A stretch of DNA of 64,000 nucleotides from Phenylobacterium parvum (GTDB lineage Bacteria; Pseudomonadota; Alphaproteobacteria; Caulobacterales; Caulobacteraceae), in assembly GCF_003150835.1 (NCBI RefSeq), contig NZ_CP029479.1:2455501-2519500 (forward strand). The letters run 5' to 3'. The notes below the pieces were generated by a model. The model searched no databases. It was not told the DNA's origin and was given only the letters and a program-made list of their open reading frames with translations. Positions 18,618 to 29,643 of this stretch are shown here, piece by piece (position 1 is the stretch's first letter; each line of letters opens with the position of its first letter). The position numbers were made by a program, and so were the translations under genes.

Positions 18618-20398
18618 CCGGCGGCCTTCCGCGCCTTTATCCGGGCCAGGAAGTCGTCGATCGGGTTCTCCACCTTGTACTTCCGCATGATGACGTACTG
18701 CTGGAGGATCGTGAGGACGTTGCTCCAGGTGTAGTAGATCATCAGGCCCACCGCGAGCGGGGCCAGGACGAAGGTGAAGATCACCGGCATCAGTTCCATG
18801 ATCCGCTGCTGGATCGGATCCGGCGCCGGCGGGCTCATCTTCATGGACAGCCACTGGGTGACCCCGTAGGCCAGGGGCCAGACGCCGATGTGCAGGGGGC
18901 CGGCCAGAAGGCCGCCGATGAAGGGCGTGGTCGCAGGATCCCAGGGGATCAGGCCGAACAGGTTCAGGAGCGTGGTCGGATCCCGCGCCGAGAGGTCCTG
19001 AATCCACCCGTAGAAGGGGGCGTGGCGCATCTCGATGGCGACCGAGAGGACCTTGAAGAGGGCCAGGAAGATCGGGATGGTCGCCAGCATGGGCAGGCAG
19101 CCCATGAGCGGATTGATCTTCTCGGACTGGTAGAGCCGCATCAGCTCCTGCTGCTGCTTCTGCGGATCGTCCTTGAGCCGCGCGCGGAGCTCCTCCACCT
19201 GCGGCTGGACCTTCTTCATCTTGGTCAGGGACTCGTAGGACAGGTTCGCCGGATAGAACATCAGCAGGCGGACCACGACGGTCAGGGCCAGGATGGCCAG
19301 GCCGAAGTTCCCCATCAGCCCGTTGAAGGTCTCCAGCAGCCAGAAGATCGGCTTGGTGAAGAAGTAGAGGCGGCCCCAGTCTACCGCGTCCTGGAAACGG
19401 GGAATGCCAAGGGACGTCTCGTACTCTCGCAGGACCGGGACCGTCTTGGCGCCCGCAAAGAGGCGGCTCACATGGGTGTAGGTCGCGCCCGGCTGCACCA
19501 CACGAGGCTGGGCGGAGAAATTCGCCTCGTAGATGTCCAGGCCCGACAGGGTGGTGGCGCGGTAGAGGGCGTTCACCTTTTCCTTCTGCTCGGGGATGAC
19601 CGCCGCCAGCCAGTACTTGTCCGTCACGCCCAGCCAGCCGCCGGTGGCGGAGAAGGCCTTCTCGCCGTCCTTCTTGAGCTGCTTGTACTTCAGCATCTCG
19701 AGCACGCCGTCCATGACGCCGACAGCGCCTTCGTGGGCGTTCGCCGCCGGGACGGCGGGCGCGCCGCGGCGCTGGACCACGGCGTAGGGGGCGATGGTCA
19801 CCGGGTTGGGCAGGCTGTTGGCCACCGTGTCGGTGACCGTGAACATGAACTTGTCGTCCACCTCGATCCGCCGGGTAAAGGCCAGGCCCTGGCCGGCGTC
19901 GTAGCGAAGGACCACGGGGCGGCCCGGCGAAAGCCTGTCGCCCTGGACCAGGGTCCACTGGGCGCCCGCCGTCGGCAGCCCTGGCAGGTTGGCGCCCGAC
20001 CAGCCAAACTCGGCGAACCAGGCGTCCCTCACGCCCTCAGGCCGCAGGAGCTCGACGGGCGGGGACTTGGGGTTCACCTCGGTCCGGTAGCCCTTGAGGA
20101 ACAGGTCGTCGATGCGGCCGCCGCGAAGGGAGACCGACCCCTGCAGGGACGGAGTGTCCACCTGGACCCGGGGGGCGCCGGCGATGGCGGCTTCCCGTGA
20201 GACGAAGACCGGGCCTGTGGCCGGGGCGACGGGCGCGCCCGTCCCAGGGGCCTGGGCCGCCTGGGCCGTCTCGCGGGCCTTCAGCTCGGCCTCGCGCTGC
20301 TTGTTCTGCGGCCCCAGCACCAGGGCCTGGTAGCCGAACAGCAGGACGAGCGAGGCGATGACGAAGAGGATCGTGTTGCGGTTCGAGTTGTCGGGCAT
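18614..20398 (-). CDS. yidC: Membrane protein insertase YidC
   Basis: Inserts and folds inner-membrane proteins, with or without SecYEG. The 594-aa protein has an N-terminal transmembrane segment ([20 protein letters not shown]), a long periplasmic beta domain (about 60-345), and the conserved core with five more membrane segments starting near [16 protein letters not shown], including [19 protein letters not shown] basic C-terminal tail is present. It belongs to the rpmH-rnpA-yidC-engB run; yidD, often between rnpA and yidC, is at 45257 instead. Confidence 0.96.
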   Translation of the reverse strand: MPDNSNRNTILFVIASLVLLFGYQALVLGPQNKQREAELKARETAQAAQAPGTGAPVAPATGPVFVSREAAIAGAPRVQVDTPSLQGSVSLRGGRIDDLFLKGYRTEVNPKSPPVELLRPEGVRDAWFAEFGWSGANLPGLPTAGAQWTLVQGDRLSPGRPVVLRYDAGQGLAFTRRIEVDDKFMFTVTDTVANSLPNPVTIAPYAVVQRRGAPAVPAANAHEGAVGVMDGVLEMLKYKQLKKDGEKAFSATGGWLGVTDKYWLAAVIPEQKEKVNALYRATTLSGLDIYEANFSAQPRVVQPGATYTHVSRLFAGAKTVPVLREYETSLGIPRFQDAVDWGRLYFFTKPIFWLLETFNGLMGNFGLAILALTVVVRLLMFYPANLSYESLTKMKKVQPQVEELRARLKDDPQKQQQELMRLYQSEKINPLMGCLPMLATIPIFLALFKVLSVAIEMRHAPFYGWIQDLSARDPTTLLNLFGLIPWDPATTPFIGGLLAGPLHIGVWPLAYGVTQWLSMKMSPPAPDPIQQRIMELMPVIFTFVLAPLAVGLMIYYTWSNVLTILQQYVIMRKYKVENPIDDFLARIKARKAAG

Positions 20399-20410
20399 GC
20401 TGTCGCGCGC

Positions 20411-20836
20411 TCAGTCTGTTGAAGAGGGGGCGCGGTCAGGCGCGCGGGCAGGGCGGTCGCCCTCGGTCGCGAGGCTTATCAGCGCGGTTTTCACATCGTC
20501 AAGCAAACGGGGCCAGGGACGGGTCGGAGTCCCGCCCCGGGCGATCAGCACATAGTCGCATCCGGGCCTTCCCAGGTCCGGGACCAGCAGCCGCGCGGCC
20601 TCGCGCAGGCGGCGTTTGGCGCGGTTCCGGACGACGGCGCCGCCGATGCGGCGGGTGGCCGTGAAGCCCACGCGGATCCGGGCGTCTCCATCGGCCCGGT
20701 CGCGCACCTGGAGCAGGACCGCGCCGCGGGCGCACGCGCGACCCTTGGCGGCGGCCAGGAAGCCTGGACGGGTCTTCAGCCGCTCAAGGCGGGGGCCCGC
20801 ATCGGGCGGGACCTGGTGGGGGGCGGGTTCCTCCAT
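20411..20836 (-). CDS. rnpA: Ribonuclease P protein component
   Basis: Protein subunit that helps the RNase P RNA mature tRNA 5' ends. The 141-aa protein has the RNR signature in AVVRNRAKRRLREAARLL near residue 67 and the preceding IRVGFTATRRIG. Length is slightly above the usual 110-130 aa because of an Arg/Ala-rich C-terminal tail (about residues 120-141). It lies 34 bp after rpmH and 12 bp before yidC on the same strand. Confidence 0.95.
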   Translation of the reverse strand: MEEPAPHQVPPDAGPRLERLKTRPGFLAAAKGRACARGAVLLQVRDRADGDARIRVGFTATRRIGGAVVRNRAKRRLREAARLLVPDLGRPGCDYVLIARGGTPTRPWPRLLDDVKTALISLATEGDRPARAPDRAPSSTD

Positions 20837-20870
20837 CCGGAGGGCCCTGCGGATCGCGGAAAGCGGCCCG

Positions 20871-21005
20871 TCAGGCGGTCAGGCGCTTGCGGCCCTTGGA
20901 CCGGCGGCGCGCGATGACCTTGCGGCCATTCTTGGTGGCCATGCGGGCGCGCCAGCCGTGACGGCGCGCACGCACGAGACGGGAGGGCTGAAAAGTGCGC
21001 TTCAC
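20871..21005 (-). CDS. rpmH: 50S ribosomal protein L34
   Basis: A 44-residue basic protein reading [18 protein letters not shown] at its start and [12 protein letters not shown] at its end, which is L34. The start codon is GTG at 21005, with GGAG about eight bases upstream. It is first in the rpmH-rnpA-yidC-engB operon and is preceded by a near-consensus promoter. Confidence 0.97.
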   Translation of the reverse strand: MKRTFQPSRLVRARRHGWRARMATKNGRKVIARRRSKGRKRLTA

Positions 21006-21037
21006 GGGACCAGCTCCGGGAAAAAATCAAGGCGCGG

Positions 21038-21066
21038 GGAATAGGGGATGCCCGGCCCCCTGTCAA
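21038..21066 (-). promoter_or_regulatory. Sigma-70-type promoter of rpmH
   Basis: On the minus strand, TTGACA (21066-21061) is separated by 17 bp from TATTCC (21043-21038), a consensus -35 and a good -10 in an otherwise GC-rich gap. The likely start site is about 25 bases before the rpmH GTG. This is the clearest housekeeping promoter in the window. Confidence 0.75.
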
Positions 21067-21100
21067 TGCCGGGCAGAGGGAAGCCGGGCCGAAAGGGGCT

Positions 21101-22081
21101 TCAGAGGTCGGGGCGGATGATGGTCTTTCCGACCACGGTCCGCTCGGCCAGGGTGTCGAAGGCCTCGCGCCAGCCGTCGAGGGGGAACTCGCGGTCGACC
21201 CGGGGATGCACCGCCCCTTCCTCCGCCAGCCGCCAGATCGCCGCATTGTTCTCGCGCCCCCGCTCGGGGAACTGGCGGCCATACTCGCCCGCCCGCACGC
21301 CCATGACCGAGAAGCCCTTGATGAGGGCGTAGTTGACCGGCAGCACCGGCAGGCGGCCCGAGGTGAAGCCGATGGACAGGATGCGGCCGTCAAAGGCGAT
21401 GCAGCGCACGCTCTCATCGAAGACGTCGCCGCCGACGGGATCAAAGATGACATCGGCGCCGCGGCCCCCGGTGATCTCCTTCACCCGGTCCTTGAAGCCC
21501 TTCGACACGTTCACCACCGCGTCGGGGGCGTATTCCTTCTCGATGACCGCCAGCTTGGCGTCCGAGGCCGAGGCGGCGATGACCCGGCAGCCCAGGTGGC
21601 GGGCCAGGTCCACCGCCGCAAGGCCGGTGCCGCCCGCCGCCCCGTGGACCAGGACCCATTCGCCGGGCTGGACCTGGGCCCGCCGCACCAGGGCCACCCA
21701 GGCGGTCAGGTAGCAGACGGGATAGCCCGCGGCCTGGCCATAGGTCATGCCGGCGGGCTTGCGGTGCAGGCCCGCGGCCGGGACCACGGCCAGTTCGGCG
21801 AAGGCGCCCCTGGCCCCGCCGGCGACGGCGTCTCCAGGCCGGAAGTCCGTGACCCCCTCGCCCACCGCCTCGACATCCCCCGCCAGCTCCATGCCGGGCA
21901 CAAAGGGCACGGGCGGCTTGTGCTGGTGCTCGCCCCGGGTCTGCATCAGGTCGGGGAAGTTCACCGCCCCGGCCCGGACGCGGACCAGGACCTCGCCCGG
22001 CCCGGGTTTGGGGTCCGGCAGGTCCCTGACCCGGCAGCCGGCGTATTCCGCAGCCAGTTCCTCGACGACGAGCGCGCGCAT
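21101..22081 (-). CDS. Zinc-independent NADPH:quinone oxidoreductase family protein (MDR superfamily)
   Basis: A 326-aa medium-chain reductase of the quinone oxidoreductase type. It has the GroES-like N-terminal domain (VRVRAGAVNFPDLMQTRGEH) and the nucleotide-binding motif VLVHGAAGGTGLAAVDLARH near residue 138; no structural-zinc cysteine cluster is visible. Family members reduce quinones or enoyl/enone compounds with NADPH; the substrate is unknown. It lies 4 bp after an alpha/beta hydrolase and is the third gene of a tetR-led operon, pointing to a regulated catabolic or detoxification step. Confidence 0.87.
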   Translation of the reverse strand: MRALVVEELAAEYAGCRVRDLPDPKPGPGEVLVRVRAGAVNFPDLMQTRGEHQHKPPVPFVPGMELAGDVEAVGEGVTDFRPGDAVAGGARGAFAELAVVPAAGLHRKPAGMTYGQAAGYPVCYLTAWVALVRRAQVQPGEWVLVHGAAGGTGLAAVDLARHLGCRVIAASASDAKLAVIEKEYAPDAVVNVSKGFKDRVKEITGGRGADVIFDPVGGDVFDESVRCIAFDGRILSIGFTSGRLPVLPVNYALIKGFSVMGVRAGEYGRQFPERGRENNAAIWRLAEEGAVHPRVDREFPLDGWREAFDTLAERTVVGKTIIRPDL

Positions 22082-22085
22082 GGGG

Positions 22086-23138
22086 TCAGTCCTTCTGCAG
22101 GGTTTGGGACAGCCGGGCGGCCGCCAGGGCGGCGATCTCGGCGCAGGCCCGACGGGCCTCGGGGATCACGCCGGCAAACGCGGTGAAGCCGTGCACCAGG
22201 CTGTCGTACCGGCGGTAGTCCACCGGCACGCCGGCGGCGACAAGTCGGCGGGCGTAGGCCTCGCCCTGGTCGACCAGGGGATCAAAGCCGGCGGTGGCGA
22301 TGATGGCGGGCGCCAGGCCCGAGAGGTCGGCGGTCCGTCCCGGCGACAGGCGCGGGTCGGCGGGGTCCTCGCCCGGCGGCAGGTAGTGCCCGACGAACCA
22401 TTCCATGGTCGCCCGGTCCAGGGGGAAGGCGTCGGCGAAGGTGGTCATCGAGGGGGTCTCGCTGGCCAGGTCCACGCAGGGGTAGATGAGCAGCTGGAGC
22501 TCCGGCCCCGGCTCGCCGGTCCGGTGCATCTCCTGGGCGACCGCCGCGGCGAAAAGGCCGCCCATAGAGTCGCCGCCGATCGCCGCCCGGCCGGGCGCAG
22601 CCCCCAGGCCGACCCCGGTGTCGCGGGCCCAGCGGAAGGCCGCCAGGACATCCTCGTACCCCGCCGGGGAGCGGTGCTCGGGAGCCAGCCGGTAGTCCAC
22701 CGACAGGACAGGACCGCCCAGGGCCTCGGCCAGCCGGCCGCAGAAGCCGTCGACCGTGTCCAGGTCGCCGATGACCCCGCCGCCCATGTGGGCGAAGACC
22801 AGGACCGGGACCTCCGGCGATCCCCGGGCGGGGCGGTAGAGGCGGGCCGGACGGTCGCCGGCGCCGCCGGGGACGGTCAGGGCCTCGACCCTCACTCCGG
22901 CCGGCGGCGCCTCGGCGGTGGCGCGGAAGGCGGCGGCGCTGGCGCGGCGGGCCTCCTCGGGGGTCATGGCGCTCATGGGCCGGCCGCGGCGGGCGCCGGC
23001 GGCCAGGAACTGCAGGCGGGGATCAAGGGTGCGCCCCTCCCGATAGGTCGCCGCTCCCCCTGACAGGAGGCGCAGCACCGGCGCAGGCAGGGACAGGATC
23101 CAGGACAGGACCGCCTGGGCCTGGCCGGACCGGCTCAC
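22086..23138 (-). CDS. Alpha/beta hydrolase, hormone-sensitive-lipase family esterase
   Basis: A 350-aa HSL-type carboxylesterase. The nucleophile motif GGDSMGG lies near residue 190, the acid DPLVDQGEAYA near 285, and the catalytic His in LVHGF near 315. The oxyanion motif reads HMGGG (residue about 117) instead of the usual HGGG, an apparent one-residue insertion. The start is GTG 23138, overlapping the tetR stop (GTGA), so translation is probably coupled to the regulator upstream. Confidence 0.85.
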   Translation of the reverse strand: MSRSGQAQAVLSWILSLPAPVLRLLSGGAATYREGRTLDPRLQFLAAGARRGRPMSAMTPEEARRASAAAFRATAEAPPAGVRVEALTVPGGAGDRPARLYRPARGSPEVPVLVFAHMGGGVIGDLDTVDGFCGRLAEALGGPVLSVDYRLAPEHRSPAGYEDVLAAFRWARDTGVGLGAAPGRAAIGGDSMGGLFAAAVAQEMHRTGEPGPELQLLIYPCVDLASETPSMTTFADAFPLDRATMEWFVGHYLPPGEDPADPRLSPGRTADLSGLAPAIIATAGFDPLVDQGEAYARRLVAAGVPVDYRRYDSLVHGFTAFAGVIPEARRACAEIAALAAARLSQTLQKD

Positions 23139-23758
23139 CGCGAGGCCTCCGACAGGCCCGCTGTGCCGCGCAGGATCAGGGTCGCGGCGAAGTCCGTGGC
23201 GGCGGCGGTGTCGACCGGCCGGCGCGCCAGCATTTTCCAGCCGATCTCCCGCGCCAGGCCGATGCAGGCGGCGGCCAGGTAGTCGGCGTCCACCCCCCGC
23301 GCCCCGCCCCGCTCGGCCTCGTCGATGATGGAGCGGCGGACCTCCTCGAAGACGGCGGCCATCTCGGGGGTTTCGCCCATCAGGGCCTCGCCCGATTCCG
23401 CCGCCGTGCGCCGGGCCAGCCAGCTGTCGTGCTCGCTGGCGAGGAAGTCGTAATAGGCGCCCAGGGCGCCGCGGACGAACTCCGCCCAGGTCCGGGCGCG
23501 CTCGCGCTGGGCCTTCAGGATCGGCGAGAACCGGCGGGCGCCATCCCGCGACAGGGCCGACGCCACCTCGTCCTTAGAGCGGAAGTAGTTGTAGAAGGTG
23601 CCCGAGGCCAGGCCGGTGCGGCGGATGATGTCGCGCACGGTGACGGTCTCGAACCCGGCCTCGCCGAACACCTCGCGCGCGGCGTCGAGGATCGCCTGGC
23701 GGTTCTGCGCCTTGGTGATCTCGCGCTTTCCGGCCGGGGCCAGGGCGGTGTCGGGCAT
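23135..23758 (-). CDS. TetR/AcrR family transcriptional regulator
   Basis: A 207-aa one-component repressor with an N-terminal helix-turn-helix (AILDAAREVFGEAGFETVTV, then LASGTFYNYFRSKDEV, about residues 18-60) and a C-terminal ligand domain. ATG 23758 was preferred over 23797 because a perfect palindrome ends just upstream at 23786, within the longer version. It leads an operon with the esterase and quinone oxidoreductase that it probably controls. Confidence 0.88.
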   Translation of the reverse strand: MPDTALAPAGKREITKAQNRQAILDAAREVFGEAGFETVTVRDIIRRTGLASGTFYNYFRSKDEVASALSRDGARRFSPILKAQRERARTWAEFVRGALGAYYDFLASEHDSWLARRTAAESGEALMGETPEMAAVFEEVRRSIIDEAERGGARGVDADYLAAACIGLAREIGWKMLARRPVDTAAATDFAATLILRGTAGLSEASR

Positions 23759-23774
23759 GGTCTCGCTCAAAAGA

Positions 23775-23786
23775 TGACGCGCGTCA
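23775..23786. promoter_or_regulatory. Palindrome TGACGCGCGTCA, candidate TetR operator
   Basis: A perfect 12-bp inverted repeat 16 bp upstream of the tetR ATG at 23758. Autoregulation through such palindromes is usual for TetR proteins; the assignment is by position only. Confidence 0.5.
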
Positions 23787-23820
23787 CCATAGGGCATCGC
23801 GCGTCGCCGTCGAGCCCCCG

Positions 23821-25476
<1,656 letters not shown>

Positions 25477-25547
25477 TCGGTTTCCCTTGGAAGGAAGTTT
25501 CAAGGCGTGATTACCCGCAGCCGCCGGCTTTCGCCAGAAGCGCCGGG

Positions 25548-26534
25548 TCAGAATTCGCCCTGCAGGATGCGGGCGAAGAGGGCGGGGTCCACATTCCCCC
25601 CGGACAGGACCAGGCCCACGCAGGCGCCGGCCCCCGCTTCGGGGACCTTGCCGGCCAGCAGGGCGGCGAGCCCTACCGCTCCGCCCGGCTCCACCACCAG
25701 CTTGAGGATGGAGAAGGCCAGCCGCACGGCCTGGGCCACCTCGGCGTCGCTGACCGTCGCGATCCCCGACAGCCTCGCCTGCAGGATGGGAAAGGTCAGC
25801 TCGCCCGTCGACGGGGTCTCCAGGGAGTCGCAGAGGGTCCGCACGGTGGGCGCCGCGCTTTCGCGCCGGCCGCTGGCCAGGGACCGGCGGGCGTCGTCGT
25901 AGAGCTCGGGCTCCACCCCCACGATCCGGGTCTGCGGCGACAGGGTCTGGACCGCCAGGGCCACTCCCGCCATCAGGCCGCCGCCCCCCACCGGGCCGAC
26001 GACCAGGTCCAGCTCCGCCCCCAGGGCCTGCGCCTGCCGGGCCAGCTCCAGCCCCGCCGTGCCCTGCCCCGCAATGATGTCGCGGTCATCGTAGGCCGGC
26101 ACGATGACCGCCCCCCTCTCTCCCGCCAGCCGTGCCGCGATCGCCTCGCGGCTCTCGGTCATCCGGTCGTAGAAGACCACCTCGGCGCCGTAGCCCCGCG
26201 TGGCCTCCACCTTCACCGCCGGGGCGTCGGCGGGCATGACGATCACCGCCGGCATGTCCAGCAGGCGCGCCGCCAGGGCCACGCCCTGGGCATGGTTGCC
26301 CGAGGAAAAGGCCACCACCCCGCGCGGCCGGTCCGCCGGCGCCACCTGCGACAGCCGGTTGAAGGCCCCGCGGAACTTGAAGGCGCCGACCCTCTGAAGG
26401 GTCTCGGGCTTGATCAGCACCCTCAGGCCCAGCCGGTCGTTCAGGGCCGGGCTCTCGATGAGGGGCGTGACGACCGCCTGTCCCGAAAGGCGCTCGGCCG
26501 CCGCCTCGATGTCGGCGAAGGCGACGGCGCTCAC
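25548..26534 (-). CDS. PLP-dependent threonine/serine dehydratase
   Basis: A 328-aa fold-type II PLP enzyme of the catabolic threonine ammonia-lyase/serine racemase type. PLP Lys is in GAFKFRGAFNRL near residue 51, the phosphate-binding loop is GPVGGGGL near 180, and SSGNHAQGVALAARL follows the lysine. There is no C-terminal ACT domain, so it is not the isoleucine-feedback IlvA form. The GTG start at 26534 overlaps the VOC gene stop (GTGA); the long frame upstream is antisense to purA and is rejected. Confidence 0.88.
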   Translation of the reverse strand: MSAVAFADIEAAAERLSGQAVVTPLIESPALNDRLGLRVLIKPETLQRVGAFKFRGAFNRLSQVAPADRPRGVVAFSSGNHAQGVALAARLLDMPAVIVMPADAPAVKVEATRGYGAEVVFYDRMTESREAIAARLAGERGAVIVPAYDDRDIIAGQGTAGLELARQAQALGAELDLVVGPVGGGGLMAGVALAVQTLSPQTRIVGVEPELYDDARRSLASGRRESAAPTVRTLCDSLETPSTGELTFPILQARLSGIATVSDAEVAQAVRLAFSILKLVVEPGGAVGLAALLAGKVPEAGAGACVGLVLSGGNVDPALFARILQGEF

Positions 26535-26947
26535 CGGGCGAACACCATGGCGTCGTCGGCGAAGGCCTTGAACTCCAGGGCGTTGCCCGAGGGGTCCAGG
26601 AAGAACAGGGTCGCCTGCTCCCCCGGCTGGCCCTGGAAGCGGATCTGCGGCGGGATGATGAAGTCGACGCCGGCCGCCTCCAGCCGCCCGGCCAGGTCGC
26701 GCCAGGCGGGCAGGTCCAGGATCACGCCGAAATGACGCACGGGCACGTTCTCGCCATCCACGGGATTGGTCGCCACGGTCTCCGGCGCCGGCGCCAGGTG
26801 GGCGACGATCTGGTGGCCGTGGAAGTCGAAGTCCACCCACTCCGGGCTCGACCGGCCCTCGGCGCAGCCCAGCAGGCCGCCATAGAAGGCGCGGGCCTCT
26901 TCGAGGTCGCGGACGGGAAAGGCGAGGTGGAAGCGCGGTCTGGACAT
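26531..26947 (-). CDS. VOC-family (glyoxalase/dioxygenase superfamily) protein
   Basis: A 138-aa single-domain vicinal-oxygen-chelate protein. It starts MSRPRFHLAFPVRDLEEARA, with a metal-ligand-type His in the first beta-alpha unit, and ends in the typical FFLDPSGNALEFKAF, with Glu as the likely last ligand. The substrate is not predictable. Its stop overlaps the start of the downstream dehydratase, so the two are co-translated. Confidence 0.85.
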   Translation of the reverse strand: MSRPRFHLAFPVRDLEEARAFYGGLLGCAEGRSSPEWVDFDFHGHQIVAHLAPAPETVATNPVDGENVPVRHFGVILDLPAWRDLAGRLEAAGVDFIIPPQIRFQGQPGEQATLFFLDPSGNALEFKAFADDAMVFAR

Positions 26948-26994
26948 GCCCCTGTCCTAGCGCCGGCCGGACGATGGCTCCAGACCGAAATCCC

Positions 26995-27025
26995 TTGACG
27001 ACGGCGCCGCCCGACTGTCTATCCC
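26995..27025 (+). promoter_or_regulatory. Candidate purA promoter
   Basis: TTGACG at 26995-27000 is followed after 18-19 bp by CTATCC/TATCCC at 27019-27025. It is the best sigma-70-like match in the 214-bp gap before purA. The rest of the gap contains an imperfect GC-rich hairpin at 27081-27116. Confidence 0.35.
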
Positions 27026-27080
27026 CCTGGACCGGGAAGCCGGCGCCGCTGCGCTCTTCCTGGCCGCGACAATCTGCAAA

Positions 27081-27116
27081 CTCCCCCCGCCGAGCGCCTG
27101 TCGAAGGGCGGGGAGG
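27081..27116. repeat. Imperfect GC-rich hairpin in the purA leader, possible REP-type element
   Basis: CTCCCC...GCC pairs with GGCGGGGAG across a loop reading GAGCGCCTGTCGAA. The loop plus the right arm resembles intergenic repeats seen widely in alphaproteobacteria. There is no T-run after it, so a terminator is unlikely. Confidence 0.35.
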
Positions 27117-27161
27117 GATCCGCCCGGCAGGCGGACTTCGCGCATCTGACAGGATCACATC

Positions 27162-28451
27162 ATGGGCAACGTCACCGTCATCGGCGGCCAGTGGGGCGAC
27201 GAGGGCAAGGGCAAGGTCATCGACTGGCTGGCCGACCGGGCCGACGTCGTGGTCCGCTTCCAGGGCGGCAACAACGCCGGCCACACCATCGTGGTGGGCG
27301 ACAGGACCTACAAGCTGTCCCTGCTGCCCTCGGGCGTCGTCCAGGGCAAGCTCAGCATCATCGGCAACGGCGTCGTGGTGGATCCCTGGTCCCTGATGGA
27401 CGAGATCGGCCGCGCCCGGGCCCAGGGCCTCACCATCACCCCGGACGTCCTGGTCGTGGCCGACAACGCCACGGTCATCCTGCCCCTGCACCGCGACCTC
27501 GACCAGGCCCGCGAGGCCCGGGCCGGCGCGGGCAGGATCGGCACCACCGGCCGGGGCATCGGCCCGGCCTACGAGGACAAGGTCGGGCGCCGGGCCATCC
27601 GCTTCGCCGACCTCGCCGACCGCGAGGCCCTGGAGACCAAGATCGAGCGCCTGCTGGCCCACCACGGCGCCCTGCGCGCGGGCCTCGGCCTGACCCCCGT
27701 CACCCCCGCTGATATCCTTGCCCAGCTGGCCGAGATCACCCCCCAGGTCGCCCCCTTTGTGAAACCGGCCTGGCGCATCCTCGGCGACCAGATCCGCGCC
27801 GGCCGCAGGGTCCTGTTCGAGGGCGCCCAGGCCACCCTGCTGGACGTCGACCACGGCACCTATCCCTACGTGACCAGCTCCAACACCGTGGCGGGGCAGG
27901 TGGCGGCGGGCTCCGGCGTCGGGCCCCAGGCCGGGGGCTATGTCCTGGGCATCGTCAAGGCCTACACCACCCGGGTGGGCGAGGGCCCCTTCCCCACCGA
28001 ACTGCATGACGAGATCGGCGCCCGGCTGGGCGACCGCGGGCACGAGTTCGGCACGGTCACCGGCCGGCCCCGCCGCTGCGGCTGGTTCGACGCGGCCCTG
28101 GTCCGCCAGTCCATCCGCGTCGGCGGGGTCCAGGGCATCGTCCTGACCAAGCTGGACGTGCTGGACGGGATCGAGACCCTGAAGATCTGCACCGGCTACA
28201 CCCTCGACGGCCGGTCCTTCGACTACCTACCCGCCGGCCTGCGCGACCAGGCCCGCCTGGTCCCGGTCTACGAGGAGATCGAGGGCTGGACCGACAGCAC
28301 CGAGGGCGCCCGCTCCTGGAAGGACCTGCCCGGCGCGGCGGTGAAGTACGTGCGCCGGATCGAGGAGCTGGTCGGCGCCCCCGTGGCCCTCTTGTCCACC
28401 AGTCCCCAGCGGGACGACATCATCATGATGCGGGACCCGTTCCTGGACTGA
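27162..28451 (+). CDS. purA: Adenylosuccinate synthase
   Basis: GTP-dependent ligation of IMP and aspartate, the first committed step to AMP. The 429-aa protein has the catalytic N-terminal motif [27 protein letters not shown] with the active-site His near residue 41, [20 protein letters not shown] near 128, and the nucleotide-base motif LTKLDVLDG near 328. Its last 29 bp overlap the 3' end of the convergent hydrolase gene. Confidence 0.97.
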   Translation: MGNVTVIGGQWGDEGKGKVIDWLADRADVVVRFQGGNNAGHTIVVGDRTYKLSLLPSGVVQGKLSIIGNGVVVDPWSLMDEIGRARAQGLTITPDVLVVADNATVILPLHRDLDQAREARAGAGRIGTTGRGIGPAYEDKVGRRAIRFADLADREALETKIERLLAHHGALRAGLGLTPVTPADILAQLAEITPQVAPFVKPAWRILGDQIRAGRRVLFEGAQATLLDVDHGTYPYVTSSNTVAGQVAAGSGVGPQAGGYVLGIVKAYTTRVGEGPFPTELHDEIGARLGDRGHEFGTVTGRPRRCGWFDAALVRQSIRVGGVQGIVLTKLDVLDGIETLKICTGYTLDGRSFDYLPAGLRDQARLVPVYEEIEGWTDSTEGARSWKDLPGAAVKYVRRIEELVGAPVALLSTSPQRDDIIMMRDPFLD

Positions 28452-29499
28452 GGCGGGCGCTCTGGCCGGGGACAGAGCCCTCCGAAGCCGCCGGCCTGGG
28501 TGACGGTACGCGCAGATGCGTGGTGAAGAACCGGATCACGTCCCGGTCAAAGGTCTCGTGGAAGGCCGCCCTGTCAAAGCCGGGCGTCGGCGCGCAGATC
28601 GCCGGCGCAAAGAGCTTCAGCTGGGCCGAACAGGGCGGCATGAAGTCGTAATGGCCGGCGCCTTCGACCCGAAAGAACTCCGGCGGCTTCGGCAAGGCGG
28701 CTTTCACGGGCTCCACATAGCTCGGCGCCGGCAGGATCTGGTCCGCGCCGGCCTGCCACAATTGGACGGGCTGGGTCACCTCGGCCAGGCCTTTGCCGGC
28801 GAAGGTGAAGCCAAGGGCAGGCGCGGCGATCACAAGGGCCTTCAGGCGCGGATCCCGATGGATCACCAGGGCGTCCCGGGCGGCCGGACTTCCAGTCGAG
28901 GGAGTCTTGGCGACCAGACGGCAGTCGAAATAGTCGGGATGGGAGCGGCAGTGTTCGACCACCCGGGTCATGTCCGGCTCGCCGCCAGCTGCCGCCAGCA
29001 TGGTGAACCCGCCGGCCGAATATCCGAAGGCGCCGATCTGCTTGGCGTCGATCCCGCCCCGGCCCTCCCACGCGGTCAGCATGTAATCGATCAGCACAGA
29101 GACCTGGCGCGTCCGCCCGCCCAGGTCGGACGCCCGGCTCTGGTCGCGCCAGTTGTCGCCCGTATGGGTCAGGGCGACGACGACAAAGCCTGCTCGGGCC
29201 AGGGCCTCGGCAGTGGCGAGGTGGCTACGGAAGTCCCCGCCTGTGCCGTGAGAGATGACGATCAAGGGGCGCGGAGCCGCCGCCGGTCCCACGGCGCGCC
29301 ACACACCCGCTTCGATATCGGGCTGATCGCCGTCAGGGACCAGGAACCGGTTGAAGACGACAGAGTCTTGAACCGCCGCCCCGGTCTTCTGTGGGGCGGC
29401 CGGGGCCATATCCGGAATGGAGCAGGCCGCTGCCGCCAGGGTGGCGGCGGCAAGCGTCGCGAGGGACAGTGCGGAGAGAGGGCGTGTGCGTATGGACAT
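28423..29499 (-). CDS. Secreted alpha/beta hydrolase (dienelactone-hydrolase/PAF-AH-like)
   Basis: A 358-aa exported hydrolase. The N-terminus has a signal sequence ending LAAAAC, so it may be a lipoprotein, though the -3 residue is Ala rather than Leu. Visible motifs are the oxyanion segment [13 protein letters not shown], nucleophile [11 protein letters not shown] near residue 165, acid in QAGADQILP and catalytic His in [11 protein letters not shown] near 290. Substrate unknown. It is divergent from a LytTR regulator that may control it, and its end overlaps purA. Confidence 0.82.
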   Translation of the reverse strand: MSIRTRPLSALSLATLAAATLAAAACSIPDMAPAAPQKTGAAVQDSVVFNRFLVPDGDQPDIEAGVWRAVGPAAAPRPLIVISHGTGGDFRSHLATAEALARAGFVVVALTHTGDNWRDQSRASDLGGRTRQVSVLIDYMLTAWEGRGGIDAKQIGAFGYSAGGFTMLAAAGGEPDMTRVVEHCRSHPDYFDCRLVAKTPSTGSPAARDALVIHRDPRLKALVIAAPALGFTFAGKGLAEVTQPVQLWQAGADQILPAPSYVEPVKAALPKPPEFFRVEGAGHYDFMPPCSAQLKLFAPAICAPTPGFDRAAFHETFDRDVIRFFTTHLRVPSPRPAASEGSVPGQSARLSPGTGPAS

Positions 29500-29587
29500 G
29501 CTGGGGGCTTTCGAGAAGAAGAAGATGTTGGGTTTGGACCGTGCACCCTCCCTCTCCGCCAGCGGTGATGGGCAAATGGGCGAATGG

Positions 29588-29605
29588 GTTCGCCGGCCGG
29601 CGAAC
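29588..29605. promoter_or_regulatory. 18-bp perfect palindrome between divergent hydrolase and LytTR genes
   Basis: GTTCGCCGGCCGGCGAAC is fully self-complementary and lies in the 144-bp divergent gap, 38 bp before the LytTR ATG. It is a candidate operator or divergent-promoter site. LytTR proteins generally prefer direct repeats, so the binding protein is uncertain. Confidence 0.5.
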
Positions 29606-29643
29606 GGTCACGCCCCCCTGGGCGCTGAGGACAGGAGACTGAG

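Noticed and set aside
18618..19958. Long N-terminal extension of the engB frame through yidC
   Set aside because: Pro/Arg/Gly-rich out-of-frame yidC sequence; EngB length and the GTGA overlap fix the start at 18617.
27081..27118. Attenuator or terminator before purA
   Set aside because: The hairpin has a 2-base bulge and no T-run, and resembles a dispersed repeat.
26535..28043. N-terminal extension of the PLP dehydratase frame across the VOC gene and purA
   Set aside because: The upstream 503 codons are antisense to purA and shadow the VOC gene; the dehydratase family starts at GTG 26534.
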